Positions 14,212 through 21,759 of a stretch of 35,916 nucleotides of DNA are shown piece by piece. The first letter of the stretch is position 1. Every line of letters starts with the position of its first letter. Below the pieces are notes generated by a model, which ran no database searches, was not told the DNA's origin, and saw only the letters and a program-made list of their open reading frames with translations. The translations under genes were made by a program, and so were the position numbers. The stretch comes from a bacterium (GTDB lineage Bacteria > Patescibacteriota > Minisyncoccia > UBA6257 > UBA9933): the NCBI GenBank assembly GCA_030693235.1, contig JAUYBE010000016.1, forward strand, positions 1 to 35,916, given 5' to 3'.

Positions 14212-15611
14212 GAATACTAACTAAAGAAATCGTTAATAAAGAAAACGAAGAGGTGGAGTTGATGGGCTGGGTAGCTACGCGCCGCGATCACGGCAAGCTT
14301 ATTTTTATTGATTTGCGGGACAGAAGCGGAATCAGCCAAGTGGTTTTTTTGCCGAAGCCGGAAGAACTGCGCCAATTGGCTGATAAATTAAGATCGGAAT
14401 GGGTGGTAAAAATAATCGGCAAAGTCAGCCGCCGTCCCAAAGGCATGGAAAATCCGGAAATAGAAACCGGTAATTTTGAAATTCAGGCTGAAAAACTGGA
14501 AATTTTAAATCCGGCGGAAGCCCTGCCGATTAATATTGAAACCGACGGCTATGAAATCGGCGAAGATGTCCGGATGAAATACCGCTATCTGGATTTGCGC
14601 CGCCAGCGTTTGCAGAAAAATTTCCGAACGCGGGCTAAAACCGTCAAATTTATCAGAGACTTTTTAATTGAAAAGGATTTTGTTGAAATTGAAACTCCGA
14701 TTTTAAGCAAATCAACGCCCGAAGGCGCCCGCGATTATTTGGTAGCGTCGCGGCTTCAGCCGGGAAAATTTTACGCGCTTCCCCAATCGCCTCAGCAGTA
14801 CAAACAGCTTTTAATGGTGGCCGGCTTTGAAAGATATTTCCAAATAGCCAAGTGTTTCAGAGACGAAGATACCCGAGGCGACCGCCAGCCAGAATTCACC
14901 CAATTGGATTTAGAAATGAGCTTTATTGAAAGAGAAGATGTTTTAAATCTGATGGAAGAAATGACCGTATCTTTGGTTAAAACCGTTTTCCCAAAAAAAA
15001 CAATCAGCCAAATTCCTTTTCCTGTTTTAACCCATAAAGAAGCAATTGAAAATTACGGTTCGGACAAACCGGATTTAAGAAAAGACAAGAATAATCCGGA
15101 CGAACTGGCTTTCGCGTGGATTATTGATTTCCCTGTTTTCGAAAAAGACGAAAAAACCGGAAAGATTACTTATTCCCATAATCCCTTCACTGCTCCAAAA
15201 CCGGAATTTAACGATGACTTGATGAACGGCCGGAATCTGGAAAAACTGGTTTCACAGCAATACGATCTGGCTTTAAACGGATTTGAAACAGCCGGCGGAG
15301 GAATCCGAATCAATAAGCCGGAATTATTGGAAAAAGTTTTTGAAACGATCGGCTATTCCAAAGAACATATCAGGAAAGATTTCGGCCACATCCTTGAAGC
15401 TTTTAAATTGGGCGCGCCGCCGCACGGTGGAATCGCTTTTGGCCTTGACCGATTGCTCGCGATTTTACAGAATGAACCTAATATCCGCGAAGTAATCGCC
15501 TTTTCAAAAACCGGCGACGGAAGGGATTTAATGATGGACGCGCCGAGCGAGGTTGACGAAAAGCAATTAAAAGAATTAAAATTAAAGACATATGGAACTA
15601 AAAGAATTTAA
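14208..15611 (+). CDS. aspS: Aspartyl-tRNA synthetase, bacterial type lacking the GAD insertion domain
   Basis: Class IIb synthetase charging tRNA-Asp. The 467 residues have an OB-fold anticodon domain (about 1-105) and the catalytic core: motif 1 region YRYLDLRR to FVEIETPILSKSTPEGARDYL, motif 2 YFQIAKCFRDEDTRGDRQPEFTQ given in part as FRDEDTRGDRQ, and motif 3 GIAFGLDRLLAI near 407. Bacterial AspRS is normally about 590 residues, with a GAD domain of roughly 120-130 residues after GSDKPDLR. Here GSDKPDLR (about 284-291) is followed within about 14 residues by FAWIIDFPVFE, so that domain is missing. Catalytic residues look intact. The start overlaps the ATPase stop (ATGA), and the 3' end overlaps ndk by 20 bases. 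Confidence 0.96.
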   Translation: MRILTKEIVNKENEEVELMGWVATRRDHGKLIFIDLRDRSGISQVVFLPKPEELRQLADKLRSEWVVKIIGKVSRRPKGMENPEIETGNFEIQAEKLEILNPAEALPINIETDGYEIGEDVRMKYRYLDLRRQRLQKNFRTRAKTVKFIRDFLIEKDFVEIETPILSKSTPEGARDYLVASRLQPGKFYALPQSPQQYKQLLMVAGFERYFQIAKCFRDEDTRGDRQPEFTQLDLEMSFIEREDVLNLMEEMTVSLVKTVFPKKTISQIPFPVLTHKEAIENYGSDKPDLRKDKNNPDELAFAWIIDFPVFEKDEKTGKITYSHNPFTAPKPEFNDDLMNGRNLEKLVSQQYDLALNGFETAGGGIRINKPELLEKVFETIGYSKEHIRKDFGHILEAFKLGAPPHGGIAFGLDRLLAILQNEPNIREVIAFSKTGDGRDLMMDAPSEVDEKQLKELKLKTYGTKRI

Positions 15612-16203
15612 ACAAGAAAAAACTTTGGTCATCATCAAGCCGGACGGCATTCAACGCGGACTTATCGGCGAAATTATCAAAAGATTCGAAAATGTCGGCT
15701 TGAAATTAATTGCCGTTAAAATGACAACCTTGGTCCCGGATTTTATCGAGAAACATTACACCATTAATCCTGAATGGCGGAAAGTCACCGGAGAAAAAAC
15801 CATCAAAAACTACAAGGATAAAGGATTGATTCCACCCCACGATGATCCTTATAAAATCACCGAAATTATTTTGGGCAATATGAAAAAATATATGTCAGCC
15901 GGTCCGGTGATAGCGATGATTTTAGAAGGAGCCCACGCGATAAAAATCGTCCGAAAACTGGTCGGCGGTACCGAACCCTTAACCTCCGACGTCGGAACCA
16001 TCCGCGGCGATTACGTTTTGGATTCTTACCAAATGTCCGATACTGACGGCCGGTCGATCAGGAATTTAATTCACGCTTCCGGCTCGGTTGAAGACGCCGA
16101 AAAAGAAATTAGTCTTTGGTTTTCTCCGGAAGAAATCGTCAATTACCGATTGGTTCAAGAAAAAATTCTCTACGACGTGAATCTGGACGGAATTTTAGAA
16201 TAA
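15592..16203 (+). CDS. ndk: Nucleoside diphosphate kinase, long form
   Basis: Transfers the terminal phosphate between nucleoside triphosphates and diphosphates through a phospho-histidine. The 203 residues begin with the family opening TLVIIKPDGIQRGLIGEII (about 11-29). The catalytic His161 lies in RNLIHASGSVEDAEKEI, and the end is SLWFSPEEIV. Usual length is about 140. The excess is an insert of about 40 residues after KHYTINPEW (about 58-100), a further short insert before the catalytic loop (DSYQMSDTDGRS), and a C-terminal extension of about 20. Key residues are kept, so activity is expected. It overlaps the end of aspS and is followed by the promoter of the 6S-like RNA. Confidence 0.95.
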   Translation: MELKEFKQEKTLVIIKPDGIQRGLIGEIIKRFENVGLKLIAVKMTTLVPDFIEKHYTINPEWRKVTGEKTIKNYKDKGLIPPHDDPYKITEIILGNMKKYMSAGPVIAMILEGAHAIKIVRKLVGGTEPLTSDVGTIRGDYVLDSYQMSDTDGRSIRNLIHASGSVEDAEKEISLWFSPEEIVNYRLVQEKILYDVNLDGILE

Positions 16204-16207
16204 TCGG

Positions 16208-16237
16208 TTGAATTTCCGCTATCTGGTATGTTATAAT
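16208..16237 (+). promoter_or_regulatory. Promoter of the 6S-like RNA
   Basis: A -35 TTGAAT (16208-16213), an 18-base spacer and a perfect -10 TATAAT (16232-16237). The predicted start at about 16244 is the first base of the RNA's closing stem. Confidence 0.8.
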
Positions 16238-16243
16238 ATCAAT

Positions 16244-16366
16244 GGCTCCGCTGAAAAAGATTCTCGGATCAAATAAATTTTTAAGGGAGGGCGAATTACC
16301 ACGACGGTAACGTCGGGGTTGAGCCCACCCACCTGGATTTAGCCGGGAAATCTTCTAAGCGGGGCC
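16244..16366 (+). ncRNA. 6S-like regulatory RNA (SsrS candidate)
   Basis: About 123 bases that fold into one long rod. The closing stem GGCTCCGCT/AGCGGGGCC (16244-16252 with 16358-16366) continues through AGATT/AATCT and CTCGG/CCGGG. It opens into a large asymmetric bubble (about 16270-16285 opposite about 16332-16342), then re-closes with GGGAGGGC/GCCCACCC and an apical hairpin CGACG-GTAA-CGTCG (16302-16315). A GC-flanked central bubble in a rod is the architecture of 6S RNA, which mimics an open promoter and binds the main sigma-RNA polymerase. It is shorter than the usual roughly 180 bases. It has its own promoter and terminator and no reading frame. The identity rests on shape, not on a database match. 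Confidence 0.55.
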
Positions 16367-16367
16367 A

Positions 16368-16404
16368 ACAAAAATCCCCCGACGTAACGTCGGGGGATTT
16401 TTGT
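16368..16404. terminator. Strong bidirectional intrinsic terminator
   Basis: Perfect 17-bp arms (16368-16384 with 16388-16404) around a TAA loop, with core CCCCCGACG/CGTCGGGGG and A-rich/T-rich flanks. It ends the 6S-like RNA on the plus strand and, because of the symmetric tracts, also the minus-strand tRNA-Gly. Confidence 0.92.
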
Positions 16405-16408
16405 TTCT

Positions 16409-16482
16409 TGGAGCGGGTAAGGGGAATCGAACCCCTTTCATCAGCTTGGAAAGCTGAGGTAATACCAGTATACGATACCCGC
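16409..16482 (-). tRNA. tRNA-Gly (anticodon TCC)
   Basis: Minus-strand cloverleaf with acceptor GCGGGTA/TACCCGC, anticodon stem TCAGC/GCTGA around TTTCCAA giving TCC, T arm with TTCGATT, discriminator T as usual for bacterial tRNA-Gly, and encoded CCA (16409-16411). Confidence 0.95.
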
Positions 16483-16524
16483 GTTTATTGCCTTATTACA
16501 TTTATAATGTTATTATAAATCCCG

Positions 16525-17127
16525 ATGATTGGCAATTTTTATTTTAAAATCCCTCGGCGAATCAGGCTTCTGATTATCTTTATAATCATAATTTTTACCG
16601 CTTATTTTATTCTGCGCTTTTTAAACGCCGAGCCGAGAAACATTCCGTCGGATTTTTTGGCCGCCCGGCAGGAAGCGTCTTTAATCGCCCAGGATATTGT
16701 TTTGCTCTCCAATGAATCAACCAATAGACTTAATGAAATTGCCCAATTCGACAAAGACCGTAAATACACTGAAGCGCTTATTTTAATTTCCCAAGAACTG
16801 GAACGAAACCGCGAAGCCAGGGAAAAAGCCATTAAACTTTCCGCTCAATTGGAAATAATGGCGAAAAATCTCGCGAAAATCTCGCCCGCTTCGGCCGGTC
16901 AAATTGCCTTGGAAGCAATCAGCTTGGAAACGGCTTTAATCAGCCGACTGATAACTTATAACGATTATTTAACCAAACTTTTGGAAGTATTGAGAGAAAA
17001 ATTTTTAGAAAAACATAACGGCGATCAAGTTTCCGAATTAATCTCTAAAATAAACGACGAAGCCAAAGCGATTAACGACTTAAACCAAAAATTCAACGAA
17101 GTAATGAAAGAGTTTGATTCGGAATAA
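16525..17127 (+). CDS. Single-span membrane protein with periplasmic/extracellular coiled coil, unknown
   Basis: 200 residues, not recognised. The basic start (KIPRRIRLL) leads into one hydrophobic segment (about 14-31, IIFIIIIFTAYFILRFL). The remaining 165 residues are almost entirely helical, rich in Ala, Glu, Lys and Leu, and likely form a coiled-coil bundle. This fits an anchored protein facing outward. AT-rich -10-like words (16503-16508 TATAAT and 16514-16519 TATAAA) lie just upstream of the ATG without a convincing -35, so it may have its own promoter and a very short leader. It is divergent from tRNA-Gly and convergent with the suf genes. Confidence 0.75.
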   Translation: MIGNFYFKIPRRIRLLIIFIIIIFTAYFILRFLNAEPRNIPSDFLAARQEASLIAQDIVLLSNESTNRLNEIAQFDKDRKYTEALILISQELERNREAREKAIKLSAQLEIMAKNLAKISPASAGQIALEAISLETALISRLITYNDYLTKLLEVLREKFLEKHNGDQVSELISKINDEAKAINDLNQKFNEVMKEFDSE

Positions 17128-17156
17128 TTAATTAAGGTTTTTATAAAAGATGGGTC

Positions 17157-18071
17157 TTATTTTATTTCCAAAAAACCGGTAAGTATTAATTTTATTGCCT
17201 CATTTTGAGTCAATCCCCTCATTCTTAAATAATTTAATTCGTCTTCAGAAATTTTTCCAATCGAAGCCTCGTGGGTTATTTGAGCGTTTTTGTTTTGACA
17301 AATTAACCGGGGAGTCAAAGAAATTTTTGAATCCTCATCTACCAATAAACCTTGGCAATCTAAATGTCCCCTGCTTTGAGCCACGGCTAAAATTTGAGAA
17401 TGGGCTGAAATATCGCTTTTTTTCCCTCCCACTAATCTTAATTTTATTATTCCTGAAGCGCCTTTTTCTCTTAAGACTAAGGTGTCTTGAATTTCCGCCT
17501 TGGTTTGAACGCCATTTACCGTTATTTTTACATCGCAGCTCGCGCCTTCAAAAAGATTTAAGAGCGTATTTATTTTAAGTTTTTTGGGCGTAAAAAGGTT
17601 TTTATAAGTATAATCTAATTTTGCATTCTTTTCTAAAATAAATTCGTAGTTTGACTCAACAATGTCTTTTTGATCCCAAGAATGGGAATGATTATATTTT
17701 AAAGCAGAGTCTTCTTTTAAAATAATTTTTCCTTGGGCTTTATGAATTCCGCATAAATTTTTCTTTAGAGAATTGCAGGCGCCCTGAAGCGAAATCTTCA
17801 AATTTTTTTCCACAATTAAAAGATTTTGAAGTTCTTGTTGAATCTTTTTTGTACCGATAGAAACACGAACAAAAAGAGGAAAATCAATCTGCTTCTTTAC
17901 CCAAATGAAACAACCTTCTTTTGGCTTGTCTAAAAAATATTTTTTAACCCACCCGAACTTTCCCCATGCTTCAGGGCTTGGCAAAATAACCACTCCCTTT
18001 TTCTCGGATATTTGCTTAATTATGTGATCAATCTGCCAGTAATTTACACTTTTTACATTTTTCATAACCAT
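17157..18071 (-). CDS. SufB/SufD-family Fe-S scaffold component (minimal SUF/SMS type)
   Basis: 304 residues with the SufB/SufD right-handed beta-helix core: LEKNAKLDYTYKNLF, GASCDVKITVNGV, VLREKGASGIIKLRLVGGK, DISAHSQILAVAQSRGHLDCQG, and the C-terminal helical signature HEASIGKISEDELNYLRMRG given here in two parts (HEASIGKI, LNYLRMRGL). This part, with its His/Glu and conserved EASI-GKI run, is how SufB-type proteins end. At about 300 residues it is much shorter than E. coli SufB (about 495), as in the two-gene archaeal/anaerobe SMS systems. It would form a scaffold with SufC, building Fe-S clusters. Its start overlaps the sufC end by 44 bases. It is the only SufB/D protein here, with no sufS, sufE or sufU in the window. 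Confidence 0.88.
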   Translation of the reverse strand: MVMKNVKSVNYWQIDHIIKQISEKKGVVILPSPEAWGKFGWVKKYFLDKPKEGCFIWVKKQIDFPLFVRVSIGTKKIQQELQNLLIVEKNLKISLQGACNSLKKNLCGIHKAQGKIILKEDSALKYNHSHSWDQKDIVESNYEFILEKNAKLDYTYKNLFTPKKLKINTLLNLFEGASCDVKITVNGVQTKAEIQDTLVLREKGASGIIKLRLVGGKKSDISAHSQILAVAQSRGHLDCQGLLVDEDSKISLTPRLICQNKNAQITHEASIGKISEDELNYLRMRGLTQNEAIKLILTGFLEIK

Positions 18072-18768
18072 ATTTTTTAATAGTTCTTAGAACCTTTTTA
18101 TAATCTTTCTCCTTGCAAATAATTTTCCCGTTTAACATTACATTGGTAATTTTCGGCCTTAAAAATCGCAAAATAACTCCGGAATGAGTAATCAACAAGA
18201 CTGAAACGCCCTTGGCGACCAGCTCTTTTTTTATTATTTTCGCCACCTTCTCCAATCTTTTAATGTCTAATCCCGAATCAATCTCGTCAAAAATCGCTAA
18301 TTTCGGACCTAAAGACAAAATTTGTAAAAGTTCGGATATTTTTTTCTCCCCGCCCGAAAATTCCAAATTCAACTCTCTTTCCAAAAATCGGGGTTTTAAA
18401 TCCAATTTTTCGCTTTCAAATTTTACTTTTGAAATTTTCTCCAATAATTGAGAGAATTTTACTCCTTTTATGGCCGGTGGCGATTGCCAAGTTAAAGCGA
18501 TTCCCAGCTTTACTCTTTTTTCTGGAGAAATTTTGGTAATTTCCTTTTGCCCGAAAAAAATTCCTCCTTTAATTATTTTATACTTTGGATTTCCCGAAAT
18601 TACCTGCGCCAAAGTGCTCTTTCCGCTGGCATTCGGGCCTAAAAGCGCTTGAACTTCGCCGGGTCTTATTTGGAAATCAATGCCATTCAGTATTTTTTTC
18701 CCGTTTCCCGCCGCGTATAAGTTTTTTAATGTCAGTAATATTTTATCTGACATTGCAATATTCGACAT
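18028..18768 (-). CDS. sufC: Fe-S cluster assembly ATPase SufC
   Basis: ABC-type ATPase that powers the SufB/D scaffold. Of 246 residues, Walker A GPNASGKST is at 44-52, the ABC signature FSGGEKK near 137, Walker B LAIFDEIDSGLD near 156, and the switch His in LLITHSG near 187. These match SufC closely. No membrane segment is present. The start may be the first ATG (18768) or a second one five codons on (18753, MSDKILL), giving an overlap with nrdG of 26 or 11 bases. In this operon it probably supplies 4Fe-4S clusters to the radical-SAM activase encoded just upstream. Confidence 0.93.
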   Translation of the reverse strand: MSNIAMSDKILLTLKNLYAAGNGKKILNGIDFQIRPGEVQALLGPNASGKSTLAQVISGNPKYKIIKGGIFFGQKEITKISPEKRVKLGIALTWQSPPAIKGVKFSQLLEKISKVKFESEKLDLKPRFLERELNLEFSGGEKKISELLQILSLGPKLAIFDEIDSGLDIKRLEKVAKIIKKELVAKGVSVLLITHSGVILRFLRPKITNVMLNGKIICKEKDYKKVLRTIKKYGYEKCKKCKLLAD

Positions 18769-19432
18769 AAGCCATTAATTCCAGCGCCAATTTTTTCAAC
18801 TCTTCGTCGGAATATGAAACTTCTTTCATAAGACTTGAATCGTTCAGTTTTGTGGGAATGAATTTTTGTAAAAAATAATTTTTCGCGCCTTTTATCGTTT
18901 TCGCGATTTTTCTCAAATCGTCTTCGCTTGTGAGGCATTTTACAATAGTAGTCCGAAACTCATAATCTATGCCTGAATTCATTATTAATTCTATGCTTTT
19001 TTTTAATTTTTCAACCGGCGCCTGCCAACCCATAATCTTTGAATAATCTTCAAGCGGGGTCTTAATGTCCATAGCGAGATAATCAGCCAATTTTTCGTTG
19101 ATGATTTTTTCAAGAACTTCCGGCCGGCTTCCATTACTGTCCAATTTCACTAAAAACCCCATATTTTTAATTTTTTTCATCACCTCAATCAGATCCGGAT
19201 GTTGAGTTGGCTCTCCGCCGGTAATACTTACGGCATCAAGTTTATCGCGACGGCTCTTAAGAAAATCATAAATTTGAGAAAGCGGGATTTCCGGAGCGTA
19301 TTTTTCCGGAATGACAAGTTCCGGATTATGACAATATCGACAACGGAAGTTACAACCGCGAGTAAAAATAACAGCGCAGGTTTTCTCCGGATAATCAATC
19401 AAAGAAAATTTTTGGATTCCTCCGATAATCAT
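18743..19432 (-). CDS. nrdG: Anaerobic ribonucleotide reductase activating enzyme (radical SAM)
   Basis: Uses a 4Fe-4S cluster and S-adenosylmethionine to install the glycyl radical on NrdD. The 229 residues carry the radical-SAM triad CNFRCRYC with Cys27, Cys31 and Cys34. SITGGEPTQHP (about 74-84) holds the GGEP motif for SAM, and MDIKTPLEDY follows near 123. The form resembles the longer PflA-like NrdG subgroup rather than the short E. coli enzyme. It sits 2 bases after nrdD and overlaps sufC, a tight and functionally coherent unit because its cluster must be assembled by the Suf proteins. Confidence 0.94.
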   Translation of the reverse strand: MIIGGIQKFSLIDYPEKTCAVIFTRGCNFRCRYCHNPELVIPEKYAPEIPLSQIYDFLKSRRDKLDAVSITGGEPTQHPDLIEVMKKIKNMGFLVKLDSNGSRPEVLEKIINEKLADYLAMDIKTPLEDYSKIMGWQAPVEKLKKSIELIMNSGIDYEFRTTIVKCLTSEDDLRKIAKTIKGAKNYFLQKFIPTKLNDSSLMKEVSYSDEELKKLALELMAYVEYCNVR

Positions 19433-19434
19433 AT

Positions 19435-21525
19435 TTATTCCTCATTTTTATAAGTTTTCCGCACATTAAATTCGGCCATCTTACCGTCATTCCACTGATT
19501 TATGGGACGTAAATAACCGACAATTCTTGAATAAATTTCGCAGGTACTGTGGCATTCGCCGCAAACAGGAACTTCTCCGGAGATATATCCATGATTCGGA
19601 CAAACACTAAATGTCGGGGTTAAAGTAAAATAAGGCAGTCGGTAACTCTCGCATATTTTTTTAACCAAGTTTTTAACAGACGTTCCGTCTTTAATTCTTT
19701 CTCCGAGAAAAATGTGCGCAACGGTGCCGCCGGTATATTTTGTCTGTAAATCGTCTTGTAATTCCAGCGCCTCAAAAATGTCGTCGGTAAAATTAACCGG
19801 CAAGTGCGTTGAATTGGTGTAAAAAGGACTTTTCGCTTCTTTGCCTTTGCCATTGGCAAAAATAGCGTTTTCATATTTTTTTTGGTCCAATAAAGCCAAA
19901 CGGAATGAAGCTCCTTCCGCGGGTGTCGCTTCCAGATTATAATTATTTCCGGTTTCTGCTTGAAAAGAGGTAAGCGTTTCTCTCATAAAATCAAGGGTGT
20001 CTTTCGCAAATTTTTGCCCCCGGGGCGAAGCGATATTTTTTCCATATAAATTTTGCGCCGCTTCGTTCATTCCTACAAGACCGATAGTGGAAAAATGATT
20101 TTTCCAATAACTGCCATAGTGGCTTTTTATATTTCTCAAATAATATTTGGTGTATGGGTATAAATTGCCTTCTGTAAATTTTTCCAACACTTTTCTTTTT
20201 ATCTCCAAGCTATTCTTGGCCAGAATCATTAATTCTTTAAGTTTTTTAAAAAAATCTTTTTTATTTTTTGCGGTATGGCCGATACGAGGCAAATTAATAG
20301 TTACCACCCCGACCGAGCCTGTCAACGGGTTTGCGCCAAATAAACCGCCGCCGCGTTTTTCCAGCTGCCTATTGTCAATTCTTAGACGGCAACACATTGA
20401 ACGAGCGTCTTCCGGTTTCATCTCGGAATTGATAAAATTCGAAAAATAAGGCAAGCCGTATTTTCCGGTCACTTCCCATAACAGTTTACTGGTATCACTA
20501 TTCCAATCGAAATCTTTTGTAATATTGCACGTCGGAATCGGGAATGTAAAAACGCGGCCGCTTGCGTCTCCTTCCGACATTACCTCTAAAAACGCTTTGT
20601 TAAACATATCCATTTCTTTTTGAAATTCTTGATATGTTTCACGCTGCGGCTTACCGCCAATAATAACCGCCTGTTTTGCGTAATGATTGGGCGCTGTCAA
20701 ATCCAACGTAATATTTGTGAACGGCGTCTGGAAACCTACGCGCGTGGGCACATTAATATTAAAAAGAAATTCTTGAAGCGCTTGCTTTACTCCCTTATAT
20801 GTTAAGTTGTCGTATCTGATAAAAGGAGAAAGCAGAGTGTCAAAATTGCTGAATGCCTGCGCGCCAGCCGCCTCGCCCTGAAGCGTGTAGAAAAAATTAA
20901 CAACTTGTCCGAGGGCCGACCTGAAATGCTTTGACGGTTTGCTTGATATTTTCCCTTCAACCCCGGTAAAACCCTTCATTAATAAATCAAAAAGATCCCA
21001 TCCGACACAATAAACTGAAAGAATATTTAAATCATGAAGATGGAAATCCCCGCTCATATGAGCGATTCTGATATTTTCGGGATAAATTTTATTCAACCAG
21101 TAATTTTTACTTATCTCGCTGGAAATATAATTATTCAATCCCTGCAGAGAATAAGACATATTGCTGTTTTCTTTTACCTGCCAGTCTGATTTGTTCAAAT
21201 ATTGTTCTACTAAACTATTATTGGCGGAGCTTGTAATATCTCTAATTAGCTTGTGTTGTTCTCGATATAAAATATAAGCCTTGGCTGTTTTCTTATATTT
21301 TGAACGCAATAAAACATCTTCCACAATATCTTGAATTTGCTCGACCAGAGGAATCGCGTCTTTAATGATTTTTTCCGCGCAAATTAAAACTTTCTTTGTC
21401 AGTTTATTTGCCGCTTTAGAATCAAATTCTCCTGTCGCTTTTCCGGCTTTAGCAATCGCAATAGATATTCTTTTCTCATCGAAAGAAACAATTTGCTCGT
21501 TGCGTTTTTTGATTTGTGAGAACAT
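19435..21525 (-). CDS. nrdD: Class III (anaerobic) ribonucleoside-triphosphate reductase
   Basis: Makes dNTPs without oxygen, using a glycyl radical and usually formate. The 696 residues start with an ATP-cone regulatory domain (about 1-95: SFDEKRISIAIAKAGKATGEF). Next comes the ten-stranded barrel with PTRVGFQTPFTNITLD near 255, SMCCRLRIDNRQLEKRGGG near 380, and the zinc-binding C terminus with Cys642, Cys655, Cys658 and Cys662. The glycyl-radical loop RIVGYLRP places the radical at Gly670. It has a clear Shine-Dalgarno AAAGGAG 5-6 bases before the ATG, unlike several neighbouring genes, and a structured, B12-riboswitch-like leader of about 180 bases. It is the first gene of nrdD-nrdG-sufC-sufB/D. 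Confidence 0.96.
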   Translation of the reverse strand: MFSQIKKRNEQIVSFDEKRISIAIAKAGKATGEFDSKAANKLTKKVLICAEKIIKDAIPLVEQIQDIVEDVLLRSKYKKTAKAYILYREQHKLIRDITSSANNSLVEQYLNKSDWQVKENSNMSYSLQGLNNYISSEISKNYWLNKIYPENIRIAHMSGDFHLHDLNILSVYCVGWDLFDLLMKGFTGVEGKISSKPSKHFRSALGQVVNFFYTLQGEAAGAQAFSNFDTLLSPFIRYDNLTYKGVKQALQEFLFNINVPTRVGFQTPFTNITLDLTAPNHYAKQAVIIGGKPQRETYQEFQKEMDMFNKAFLEVMSEGDASGRVFTFPIPTCNITKDFDWNSDTSKLLWEVTGKYGLPYFSNFINSEMKPEDARSMCCRLRIDNRQLEKRGGGLFGANPLTGSVGVVTINLPRIGHTAKNKKDFFKKLKELMILAKNSLEIKRKVLEKFTEGNLYPYTKYYLRNIKSHYGSYWKNHFSTIGLVGMNEAAQNLYGKNIASPRGQKFAKDTLDFMRETLTSFQAETGNNYNLEATPAEGASFRLALLDQKKYENAIFANGKGKEAKSPFYTNSTHLPVNFTDDIFEALELQDDLQTKYTGGTVAHIFLGERIKDGTSVKNLVKKICESYRLPYFTLTPTFSVCPNHGYISGEVPVCGECHSTCEIYSRIVGYLRPINQWNDGKMAEFNVRKTYKNEE

Positions 21526-21530
21526 AATAT

Positions 21531-21539
21531 TTCTCCTTT
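21531..21539 (-). promoter_or_regulatory. Shine-Dalgarno site of nrdD
   Basis: Minus-strand AAAGGAGAA ends 5 bases before the nrdD ATG (21523-21525). A strong site here contrasts with the near-leaderless genes of the window and would suit control by the upstream leader. Confidence 0.75.
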
Positions 21540-21566
21540 AATTAATAAATAAAAAATTTGCTGAAA

Positions 21567-21601
21567 GCGCCAAGAATCAATTCAATCTTGAGGCTTGGCG
21601 C
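21567..21601 (-). promoter_or_regulatory. Expression-platform hairpin of the nrdD leader
   Basis: The stem GCGCCAAG/CTTGGCGC (21567-21574 with 21594-21601) contains a nested CAAGA/TCTTG pairing, and reading toward nrdD it is followed by a U-rich stretch (21541-21566). It sits between the aptamer-like fold and the ribosome-binding site, so it could be a regulated terminator. The U tract is not immediately adjacent, so a translational role is also possible. Confidence 0.5.
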
Positions 21602-21609
21602 GAGCCGAA

Positions 21610-21701
21610 AGCGGACCTATTAGAGATAATTGCACGGGATCGGACTTTAACCGTTACGCGATAGCGAGGGAATTACACCCTGCTTCACCGTACAAACCGC
21701 T
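21610..21701 (-). promoter_or_regulatory. Cobalamin-riboswitch-like leader upstream of nrdD
   Basis: Reading on the minus strand, an outer stem AGCGG/CCGCT (21697-21701 with 21610-21614) encloses GTACGG/CCGTGC. A hairpin AGGG-TGTAATT-CCCT (21667-21681) matches the P5 element of B12 riboswitches in position and loop style. Next comes GCTATCGCGTAACGG (21651-21665), close to the conserved GCTGACGCGCAGCGG core of the E. coli btuB switch as I recall it. The P5 loop GTAATT can pair with AATTAT (21626-21631), a candidate kissing contact. The element is shorter than classical switches and lacks much of the peripheral domain and a clean B12 box. The P5-like part also resembles an FMN element, but the second half of that aptamer is absent. 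B12 control of a class III enzyme beside a B12-dependent class II enzyme makes biological sense. Confidence 0.58.
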
Positions 21702-21735
21702 ATTAAGTTTTACACACTCATATTAACACATATAA

Positions 21736-21755
21736 AAACTTTTTGAAAAAAGTTT
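21736..21755 (-). terminator. Weak terminator-like hairpin after tRNA-Pro
   Basis: AAACTTTTT and its complement AAAAAAGTTT meet around a single base. Reading on the minus strand it is followed by TTTATATG. The stem is all A/T, so termination would be partial and the tRNA could read through into the nrdD leader. Confidence 0.35.
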
Positions 21756-21759
21756 AAGT

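Noticed and set aside
16525-17127. Methyl-accepting or histidine kinase sensor stub
   Set aside because: One membrane span and coiled coil only; no signalling motif is present.
21610-21701. FMN riboswitch
   Set aside because: The first half (GGGTG-AATTCCC) resembles it, but the second half of the FMN aptamer is not found and the downstream genes are not riboflavin genes; the B12 core fits better.
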